Positions 56,632-64,000 of a stretch of DNA of 64,000 nt are shown here, one piece after another. The translations under genes were made by a program, and so were the position numbers. Position 1 is the first letter of the stretch. Each line of letters starts with the position of its first letter. Origin of the DNA: Wyeomyia smithii (Eukaryota; Arthropoda; Insecta; Diptera; Culicidae). A model generated the notes under the pieces. The model searched no databases and was not told the DNA's origin. It saw nothing but the letters and a program-made list of their open reading frames with translations. The stretch is from contig NC_073695.1 in the NCBI RefSeq assembly GCF_029784165.1, forward strand, positions 214,468,396-214,532,395, given 5' to 3'.

Positions 56632-56638
56632 TATAAAA
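56632..56638 (+). promoter_or_regulatory. TATA box of the His-rich secreted protein gene
   Basis: TATAAAA sits 90 bp upstream of the start codon. An arthropod-type initiator TCAGT occurs at 56675-56679, slightly farther than the usual 30 bp, so the exact start site is uncertain. Confidence 0.6.
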
Positions 56639-56721
56639 AGTAACCCTTCCAGTGGAGATCAACAGCAGTTTCATTCAGTCATTGTTCCAGTGAAGTCCTA
56701 CTAAGTTTACGGAGCAATACG

Positions 56722-57333
56722 ATGCAGGTAAGTTCAGCAGATGGAGATCAACAGAGCGAATGTTAAGCAATGGGAAACTTTGTTCAATTCTAGACTTTTC
56801 AACTATCTGTGATACTTGCCTTGGTTGCTAGTGCAGCTGTTGACTCAACTGAATTGGTTGGGAGTAGATCAGTGGGCCAGGGAGATCTTTGGCAGTACGG
56901 CGGAACTGGTGGCCACATGCTGCTTGGAATTCACGATCGAGCGATAGATTGGAATCAGGCCGGCGGTGTTGGTGATTACCATCATCACGAACAACTTCAA
57001 CTGCATCCGGTACACGAATGGCATCAGGACGAACACCAGCACTCGTCTGTCCAGCGGGACTTCCAGGAGTGGAAACCAACATACAGTGCCCATGGAGCGG
57101 AATCGGTTCATCCGGAAGTTTCCAGCAAGGAAGGTGCGGAACAATTCGAAGAAATTGATAAACATGACGACAAACATCAACACCACCATCATCATCACCA
57201 CGTAAAGGTTGTGGAGGTTCCAAAACCCTTTCCGGTGCATGTCGAGAAGCCTTACCCGGTGTATGTGGAAAAACCAGTGATAGTGGAAAAGCATGTACCA
57301 TTGAAACTATACATCAAGAAGAAATATCATTAG
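56722..57333 (+). CDS. Histidine-rich secreted protein, cuticle-like (2 exons)
   Basis: Exon 1 is only ATG CAG (56722-56727), followed by a donor GTAAGT. The 66-bp intron ends TTCTAG, and exon 2 is 56794-57333. The 181-residue product starts MQTFQLSVILALVASAAVDS, a clear signal peptide interrupted after two codons, as is typical of insect cuticle and salivary genes. The mature part has a Gly/His-rich segment (GGTGGHMLLGIHD, YHHHEQLQLHPVHEW), an acidic middle and a run of seven histidines. It ends in repeated Val-Glu-Lys-Pro units (PFPVHVEKPYPVYVEKPV) and a basic end. Such Pro-Val-Tyr-His-rich repeats are common in insect structural cuticle or eggshell proteins. Metal binding by the histidines is possible. 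The name of the family is not certain. Confidence 0.85.
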
Positions 57334-57440
57334 AGCCTAGGTTCCTAATAGTAGTAGCTTGTTAACTAGTTTTAGTTTTGCTCAACAAGGCTGATATGCT
57401 GAAAAAATAGAGACATTACTAATTTAGTAGTCTTATTTGC

Positions 57441-57446
57441 AATAAA
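57441..57446 (+). promoter_or_regulatory. Poly(A) signal of the His-rich gene
   Basis: AATAAA lies about 108 bp after the stop codon, in a suitable AT-rich context. Confidence 0.55.
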
Positions 57447-57539
57447 TTGCAGTTACGTTAATCCTCAGCAAATGACTGTTAATCAACTGATCATGATTCA
57501 TTAAGTCAATTTTTCTTTCTTGAGGTCAGAATTTACAAA

Positions 57540-57570
57540 AAAAAAAAAAATAATAATAATAATAATAAAA
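57540..57570. repeat. (A)n plus (TAA)n microsatellite
   Basis: A run of A is followed by about six TAA units. Confidence 0.8.
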
Positions 57571-58265
57571 TCATAATTGGGTTCCATATTCTTAATTCAA
57601 ACGATTCCACCAATCCACAAAGTTTTATTTTGCAGATTTCGTGCTCTAAAAAATTGCGTCCTCACATTTGATTGTATTTAGTTGGAAAATTTTCTGCGGA
57701 TTTCATTGCATTTTTTTTTAAATGGACGATTTTGTGAATAATTCAACCTAGAAGTGAGATGAAGAATTTATTTTTCTTGGGACAGTAATATAGATAACCA
57801 ATGTCTTCGAGAGAGTTGTAGCAGATGCTTTGCAAGCAACTTTGTTGAAGAACTCCGAATTTTATACCGAATTTTAAATATCTCCTATCTAAAAAGACAT
57901 AAATAGTTATTTTTTCGTAAAGTTCATTTAAAACATTATATTTCAAGATTTTTTTTCTACAATGGTAATAGACATATAAAAAACCAAATCATTGAAAAGT
58001 CGTTAATTGTTAAATAACTTAGCAAGTAATGACTAGCAAATGTTTAAAAAAAACATGTATTTATATATGTTAAATAGCTTTGTAGCATATATGGAATATA
58101 AAGAAAATATTGAATATAAAAATAATTTAAGTAGACTCAACAAACACAAATATTTATACCTTTTCAAATAGAAGAAACAGAAATTAGACAATTTCTACTA
58201 ATTTTGACGTAGAACGACGTCTCTCAGAAAGCTCGGCTAAATATGTCCAATTACAAATACTAATA
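57571..58265. other. AT-rich spacer
   Basis: Strongly AT-rich with no coding signal. Confidence 0.5.
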
Positions 58266-58377
58266 CACTAAAGTCGCTTTCACGCGGGGGATACGTGCCG
58301 CGTAAAAAAAACCGCGTAAATTCCGGAATCCGCGTAAAAAAACAGCGTAAAAAAACGCGTAAGAAGCTACCTTAGTG
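58266..58377. mobile_element. Mini-MITE (112 bp), TTTACGCGG family, copy 2
   Basis: It begins CACTAAAGTCGC and ends GCTACCTTAGTG, and is flanked by TA on both sides. The interior contains CCGCGTAAA repeats around AAATTCCGGAATCCGCG, the complement of the core in the copy at 31581-31702. Confidence 0.8.
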
Positions 58378-58439
58378 TAATTCGGTTAGTTTTCAATGGA
58401 TTTCCTTCGTACTTTCAGCAATCGATTGGAAAATTATCT

Positions 58440-58890
58440 ATTTATCCGCGAAATGCAGACAATTGCAATAAGATTATTGGAAGTATTCTACTGTTGAAAA
58501 TTGTTGCCTTTTTGGTCGTTCATTGCTTGCTTTCCCAAGCACAGTCGACAGAATTATTGGCAGAGTCTACTTTTCTTATTTGCTTCCAAACGTCAAATGG
58601 TCAAACTTGAAAATGGTCAAGCCTCTGTTAAAATCTGTCAGTTCATTAGTACTAGTAGGCCGGTATTAAGTAGCATCGGGTAGCAGCAGTAATCCCAGCG
58701 GATAGCAATGGCGGTAATAGATAGCAGTAGCGTTAGTGGATAGCAACAGCGGCAGCGGGTATCAGCAACAGTAGCTGTAGGTGCATTGGTTAGAAACTTC
58801 CTCTTGTGGAAAGCCCTGCCGTATTTTGGCAACACACTATCGTTTTTGGGAAGCTTGTAATCAAAGCCTTGGCCGTTAATATAGATTTGA
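58440..58890 (+). repeat. Dispersed repeat with GTAGCAG-type core, copy 2
   Basis: Shares ordered blocks with 49605-50290 (GGTCGTTCATTGCTTGCTTT, GTAGCAGCAGTAA, CAGCGGCAGC, GTAGGTGCATTGG, GTATTTTGGCAACACA). The trinucleotide-rich middle differs in length between copies. Confidence 0.6.
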
Positions 58891-59389
58891 TTTTCGAATA
58901 ATGTGGTAACATTTGAAAAAAAAAAAACAAATGATCTGAAGTCGATTTATGGTCAATTCAAAACTCAAGACTGTGATTGCGATTCTTGGAAAATAGCCAA
59001 AATTTGCCAAATACTGCTAAATATGGGTATTTGCGTAATTGTAAGGATGCCCAGAAGCCAAAAATCCACTTCAGAAGCCATTTGGAAATTCAAAGTGGCA
59101 ACTTCCCATCTGGAAAACAGCCATGCACTCTCAAATTTTGACTTCTGGGAGTATTTCCGTATTCGGGATGATATTCATAGACCGTAAATAGACCTTAGTT
59201 GCACTTTGAATCTTTTTAGGGCCACCACATTACTTTCAGAGAGTTATTCTATTTGTGCTGGATAAAAGTTATATGGTAATAAACAGCTTCGTGTAGTTTT
59301 ACGTCAACTTTGCGGTCGTGTCCATAGCAAAAGCATTTGCTAGAACATTCAATATGTGCAATTCACAACATTAAAAAAATTCAAGTTGA
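58891..59389. other. No gene recognised
   Basis: An incidental frame at 58903-59187 has no recognised domain. TTGGAAATTCAAAGTGGC and similar phrases hint at eroded repeat DNA. Confidence 0.4.
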
Positions 59390-60890
59390 AATAGTCAACT
59401 TAACCAAAATTTTGAAAAGATTTGAAAAAACTGAAAAATTAAAAAGATATGAATGATTTGAAAATAAAAAAATGGGAGATTCAAAAAATTTTAAGGTTTA
59501 AAATGTTAATAGATTAAAGATATCTAACAAATTTGAAAACCTAAAAAATTTAAGATAAAAAAAATTGTATGATTAAGAAGATTCAAATGAATAAAAAAAT
59601 AAAAAGATTTAGAAGATTTGAAAGATTTTAAAAATATAGAAGATTTATGTAAATTCTTAAATATTTTAAAGGTTTTGAAGGTTTTAAAGATATTAAAAAA
59701 GGCTTATATTGAAGGCTTAGAGATTTTATAGATTTTTAGGATTTTGAAGATTTTTAAGATCATAAGGATTTTGAAGATTTGGAAGAATTGAAACATTTGA
59801 AAGATTTAAAATATTTGAGAGATTTTAAAGTTTTTAAATATTTGAATGATTTAAAAGATTTAAAAGATTTTGAATCTATATTAAAATTTTTAAAAATTTT
59901 GAAGATACCGAAGATTTAAAAGATTTCAATTTTTTTTCAGAGTTTGAAGATTTGAGAGATTTCAAAGATATTAAAGATTTTGAAGATTTTGAAGATTTGA
60001 AATATTGTAAAGTTTTAAAAGCTTTGAAAGATTCAAAGATTTAAAAAACATAAAAGACATAAAAAACTTAACAGACTCAAAAGAACTTAAACATCTAAAA
60101 AATTGAAAGACTTAAAAGGCTTCAAAGACTTAATAGACTTAGAAGACTAAAAAGACATAAAAGACTAAAAAGATTTAAAAGCCTTAGAAGACTTGAAAGA
60201 CTTCAACGACCTGAAAGACTTAAAAAACTTAAAAGACTTAAAAGACCTAAAATACCTAAAAGGCTTAAAAGACTGAAAAGACTTAAAAGACTTAAAAGAC
60301 TTAACAGACCTAAAAGACTTAAAAGACTCAAAAGACTTAAAAGACTTGAAAGACTTAAAAGACTTAAAAGACTTGAAAGACTTGAAAGACTTAAAAGATG
60401 TAAAAGACATAAAAGACTAAAAAGATTTAAAAGCCTTAGAAGACTTGAAAGACTTCAACGACCTGAAAGACTTAAAAAACTTAAAAGACTTAAAAGACCT
60501 AAAATACCTAAAAGGCTTAAAAGACTGAAAAGACTTAAAAGACTTAAAAGACTTAACAGACCTAAAAGACTTAAAAGACTCAAAAGACTTAAAAGACTTG
60601 AAAGACTTAAAAGACTTAAAAGACTTGAAAGACTTGAAAGACTTAAAAGATGTAAAAGACTTAAAAGACTTCAAAGACTTAAAAGACTTGAAAGACTTGA
60701 AAGACTTAAAAGACTAAAAAGACTAAAAAGACTTAAAAGACTTAAAAGACTTGAAAGACTTGAAAGACTTCAAAGATGTAAAAGACTTAAAAGACTTTAA
60801 AGTGTCAACAGATCTAATAGATTCAAGAAATTTAAAAAGTTTAAAAGATTTAAAACATTTAAAAGATTTAAATTTTGGTGATAGAGCTTT
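59390..60890. repeat. 9-bp minisatellite (AAAGACTTA)n, about 1.5 kb
   Basis: The central part (60010-60790) is almost wholly made of AAAGACTTA and one-base variants (TTG, TTC, CTA endings). The flanks, 59390-60010 and 60790-60890, are diverged AAAGATTTA/GAAGATTT forms, which gives a gradient from degenerate edges to a homogeneous centre. Because the unit is a multiple of three, long frames of Lys-Asp-Leu on one strand and Ser-Phe-Lys on the other result. I do not regard these as genes. Confidence 0.9.
60153..60659. repeat. 252-bp higher-order duplication inside the minisatellite
   Basis: Bases 60153-60407 recur at 60405-60659, including unusual variants such as AAGCCTTAGAAG, TTCAACGACC and AAGATGTAAAAG, at an exact offset of 252 bp (28 units of 9 bp). 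Confidence 0.9.
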
Positions 60891-61449
60891 TTCAAATTTC
60901 AACGTCCGCTATAACCACAACGCGGCTTTATTGCCAAAGCTACTGCAATGCAAAAATATCAAACGATAGGATCTCCTGGTTCATGCACCTTTCAGAACGG
61001 CAAGTACGGTTTGTATCATGATGCTACGTTGCAGTAACTTTTTTCAATGGAGACGCATGGTGCTTGTAGTGGACATTGGAAATAACAAAAACTACCCGCA
61101 AACAAAAAACTTCGTTAAAAATTTGATATTTTATGTAAAATTTCTTGATATTGAATCCAAAAAAAAATCAAACGATAGGGTCGCCTGGGTTTCAAAACCT
61201 ATTTGAAGTATAGTATTTTCATCAAAAGATCTATTGATTACCTTAAATTTGTTGCCAAAAGGTTGAAAATCGGTTAAACGGATCAAAAGTTACAAACTTT
61301 TGAAAATTGAAAATTCTTGGAAACAGTGGATTTTTAAACAACCCAATTATAGAAAGAAATTTTTCTATTTTATGTATGGTAGGAGCAAAAAATCCGGATA
61401 CGACTTTCTGCATGGTTTATTAAAATATGAATATTATTAAAATAACATT
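60891..61449. other. No gene recognised
   Basis: Ordinary sequence. The phrase ATCAAACGATAGG.TC.CCTGG occurs twice (60958 and 61169), a small direct repeat. Confidence 0.4.
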
Positions 61450-61892
61450 CTGTGCCGAACACGCATCAGTACTGGACGTGTTTGGTGATCGGTCCGATAG
61501 AGTATAAAACAAAAGACGTGTGAACAAGTGTTGGCATTGTTTGCCTGGTCAAGTGAAATAAATCCGGGTTCAAGGTCGTGCCTTTGTGCAACTGTTTCGC
61601 ATCGTGACTGCCAGCTGGTGCGTAAGCCGATTTGGCTGCTGGCTGGATTGTGCTACAGCAGTGGACGAGACACAAACGAGGAAAAAGAAGAAGCCATCAG
61701 TGTCAGCGAGTCGTATCGCTGTGTGGAGTGATCTCACACCTGGCTCGCTGCTGGTGGCTGTTTGGTGCTGCTGTATTGGTGCTGCTGGCTGTAACGGCTG
61801 CTACTTCGAACGATCGGACAACCAACCTTACTGGAAGGGAGAAATAAAAAGGTACGTGTTCTTGTCAGCGCTAGTGCGCTAAACATAGCGCG

Positions 61893-63263
61893 ATGGATGT
61901 AGATCCCTCGCCTCCCGCGCCACCATCCCCGAACCCCTCTGACCCTGACCCTTCTGTTACCCCCTCCCCTGTTCATTCTTCAGTCCCCCCTCGCCCCAGG
62001 CTTTACCCAGACGGAGCCCAGGGCAGCTATACTGTTTATTTTCGGCCAAAGGCAGGACCGAAATCGAAAAAGTTGAACCTCTTGCAGATTTCTAAAGACC
62101 TGACGAAGGAGTACAAGGGCGTGACCGAAATTTCCAAGGTCCGGCCTAACAAGCTCCGTGTCGTGGTCGGTAACCTGAAAGAGGCCAACGATATAGCTTG
62201 CTCTGAGCTCTTCACACGCGAGTATCGCGTTTACATACCCGCACGAGACGTGGAGATCGACGGTGTCATAACCGATTCGAGTCTGTCCGTCGAGTGTATA
62301 CTGCAAAGTGCCAAAGGGTGCTTTAAGAACAAAACGTGTCCCGAAGTAAAGGTGCTCGACTGCAAGCAATTGCGGTCAGCATCGATCATCGGTGGCAAAA
62401 CAGTATACACTCCGTCAGACTCGTTTCGAGTTACGTTCGCCGGGTCTGCACTACCAAGCCACGTCTCGATCCACCGGGTTCGTCTCCCTGTGAGGCTCTA
62501 CGTGCCCCGCGTCATGAACTGCCTGAATTGCAAGCAGTTAGGCCATACAGCCGCCTACTGCTGCAATAAGGCACGTTGTGGCAAGTGTGGGGAGTCTCAT
62601 GCGGAAGATTCTTGCAGTGTTAACGCTGAAAAGTGTATTCACTGCGGAGAAAATCTGCATGAGCTCTCGACATGTGCGGTGTACATGCAGCGCAGGGATA
62701 AAATAAAACGGTCTCTCAAAGAGCGTTCAAAGCGTTCCTACGCTGACATGCTGAAGAAGACCGTTACCACTTCTCCCGTTACTTCGAACCCCTTCGATCT
62801 GTTGCCCTCTGAGGAAACCGATTCTGACGATTCACCAGCGGGAACATCTTATGCCAATCCTGGGGAGTCTAGAAAGAGGAAAAATATTTCCTCTCCTAAA
62901 CTTCCCAGAAAAGGTCCTAAGATTTCTCAAAGTGAAATGAAAGTTACAAACAAACCAAACAGTGCTGCGGAAAAACCGAAGCAAACTCCTCCTGGGCTGG
63001 CAAATTTAAAGTCCCAGAAGGAGTTCCCAGCACTGCCAGGAACATCTAAAACCCCAGTTGCTCCTTTTACACTCCCAGTTGATGAAACAAACTCTGGATT
63101 AGTGAAATTTTCTGACATTGTGGACTGGATTTTTGAAACTTTCAATGTACCCGATCCAATTAAAATTTTTCTTACAGCATTCCTCCCAACAGTTAGATCA
63201 TTTTTGAAGCAGTTGACTGCCCAATGGCCTCTCCTTGCAGCGATTGTATCCTTCGATGCCTAA
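61893..63263 (+). CDS. LINE ORF1, gag-like RNA-binding protein (456 aa), intact
   Basis: The protein starts MDVDPSPPAPPSPNPSDPDP with a proline-rich disordered N-terminus. A domain with YTVYFRPKAGP and NKLRVVVGNLKEANDI resembles the RRM-like part of LINE ORF1. Residues about 209-262 hold three zinc knuckles: CLNCKQLGHTAAYC, CGKCGESHAEDSC and CIHCGENLHELSTC, all with their ligands. A basic segment (KRSLKERSKRSYADMLKK) and a hydrophilic, Pro-rich C-terminus follow. It would package element RNA. No stop or frameshift was seen. ORF2 starts 13 bp after its stop. Confidence 0.85.
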   Translation: MDVDPSPPAPPSPNPSDPDPSVTPSPVHSSVPPRPRLYPDGAQGSYTVYFRPKAGPKSKKLNLLQISKDLTKEYKGVTEISKVRPNKLRVVVGNLKEANDIACSELFTREYRVYIPARDVEIDGVITDSSLSVECILQSAKGCFKNKTCPEVKVLDCKQLRSASIIGGKTVYTPSDSFRVTFAGSALPSHVSIHRVRLPVRLYVPRVMNCLNCKQLGHTAAYCCNKARCGKCGESHAEDSCSVNAEKCIHCGENLHELSTCAVYMQRRDKIKRSLKERSKRSYADMLKKTVTTSPVTSNPFDLLPSEETDSDDSPAGTSYANPGESRKRKNISSPKLPRKGPKISQSEMKVTNKPNSAAEKPKQTPPGLANLKSQKEFPALPGTSKTPVAPFTLPVDETNSGLVKFSDIVDWIFETFNVPDPIKIFLTAFLPTVRSFLKQLTAQWPLLAAIVSFDA

Positions 63264-63276
63264 TTCAACTGCGTAT

Positions 63277-64000
63277 ATGAAGGATTCTATCTCTGTCTTA
63301 CAGTGGAATTGTAGAAGTATTTTACCAAAAATTGACTCGTTTAAAGTTTTGATAAATAAAAACAAATGCGATGCATTTTCCCTTTGTGAAACTTGGCTTA
63401 CTTCAAATATTGATCTCAACTTCCATGATTTTAATATTATTCGCCTTGATCGAGACACCCCATATGGATGAGTACTTTTAGGGATTAAAAAGTGCTATTC
63501 TTTCTATCGTATTAACCTCCCCTCGATTCCAGGCATCGAAGTTGTCGCATGTCAAATGACAATACAAGGTAAAGAGCTTTGTATTGCCTCAATATATATT
63601 CCTCCCAGAGCACAGGTTGGGCAACGGCTGCTCTTTGATTTAATAGAACTTCTTCCCTCGCCACGTTTGATTTTGGGAGACTTCAACTCTCATGGCGTGG
63701 CTTGGGGTTCCCCATACAATGATAACCGCTCCTCTTTAATCTATAACCTTTGCGATGACTTCGACATGACTATTTTAAACAACGGTGAAATGACACGTAT
63801 CCCGAAACCTCCAGCGCGCCCAAGAGCTTTGGATCTATCCTTATGTTCGACGTCGCTACGGTTGGATTGCACATGGAAGGTAATCCTTGATCCTCACGGT
63901 AGCGACCATTTGCCTATTCTTATATCAATTAATAACGGGTCAACTCGCATGCGACCAATTGACATTCCGTATGACCTCACACGGAATGTCGATTGGAAGT
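63277..64000 (+). pseudogene. LINE ORF2, endonuclease domain (partial, one nonsense codon)
   Basis: It begins MKDSISVLQWNCRS. AP-like endonuclease blocks follow in order: FSLCETWL with the metal-binding glutamate, IASIYIPP, LILGDFNSHGVAWG, ALDLSL, and HGSDHLPILIS with the catalytic histidine. A TGA at 63469-63471 interrupts the frame where a glycine codon (GGA) would be expected; the same frame then continues unbroken (VLLGIKKCYSF) to the end of the window. The reverse transcriptase must lie beyond 64000. Confidence 0.85.

Larger units (their letters stand above)
61450..64000 (+). mobile_element. I-clade-like non-LTR retrotransposon, 5' part
   Basis: A GC-richer leader from roughly 61450 is followed by an intact ORF1 and an ORF2 endonuclease domain that runs past the window end. 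ORF1 has three CCHC knuckles and the endonuclease opens LQWNCRS. The combination suits the I clade, known in mosquitoes as MosquI-type elements. The 5' boundary is estimated from composition change only. Few lesions are visible, so this looks like the youngest LINE in the window. Confidence 0.78.

Noticed and set aside
56828..57301. Opposite-strand frames of 141-157 codons over the His-rich gene
   Set aside because: The plus strand has TATA box, consensus intron, signal peptide and poly(A) signal. The antisense frames lack all of these and arise from biased codon composition.
60165..60674. Two Ser-Phe-Lys repeat proteins on the minus strand
   Set aside because: They are the translation of a 9-bp minisatellite whose period is a multiple of three. 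Both strands are open for the same reason, and there is no start context, signal or splice evidence.

Overview
This is eukaryotic, intron-bearing, AT-rich DNA that looks like a mosquito (culicine, Aedes-type) chromosome segment. The evidence is internal: LOA-, Jockey-, R1-, RTE- and I-clade LINEs, a BEL/Pao LTR-element relic, a Penelope-like element, several mariner/Tc1 relics, TTAA- and TA-flanked foldback elements and MITEs, plus two insect-style genes with short introns (a trypsin-fold protease locus and a histidine-rich secreted protein). No bacterial, organellar or clearly viral gene was seen.

Layout. 1-6.2 kb: mostly unassigned AT-rich DNA with one weak secreted-peptide ORF. 6.2-8.6 kb: Tc1 transposase relic and a dispersed repeat. 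8.66-18.4 kb: one 5'-truncated LOA-clade LINE on the minus strand, split by two later insertions. These are a 2.76-kb TTAA-flanked foldback element (9251-12006) in its RNase H domain and a 4.6-kb Jockey-clade LINE (12833-17433, 14-bp target duplication, TA-repeat tail) in its reverse transcriptase domain. 18.4-21.7 kb: a decayed mariner transposase gene carrying a Penelope-like insertion (20279-21599) with perfect 202-bp inverted repeats, a GIY-YIG ORF and hammerhead-ribozyme-like folds. 23.4-31.7 kb: MITEs, a Jockey ORF1 relic, a BED-finger ORF and a pogo-like element. 33-36.2 kb: minus-strand RTE-clade LINE. 36.5-41.5 kb: dispersed repeat, then R1, Jockey and BEL relics abutting each other. 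41.8-43.9 kb: minus-strand two-domain serine protease/protease-homologue locus, apparently decayed in its first domain. 44.5-53.9 kb: repeats, nested TA elements, a mariner relic and two more inverted-repeat elements. 56.6-57.4 kb: the best-preserved host gene, encoding a His-rich secreted, probably cuticular, protein. 59.4-60.9 kb: a 9-bp minisatellite with a 252-bp higher-order duplication. 61.5-64 kb: 5' part of a comparatively young I-clade-like LINE that runs off the window.

The region behaves mainly as a transposon accumulation zone. Where a host element can be read across an insertion (LOA across both insertions, mariner across the Penelope insertion), the order of events can be inferred. 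Only two loci look like host genes, and one of them is probably broken.
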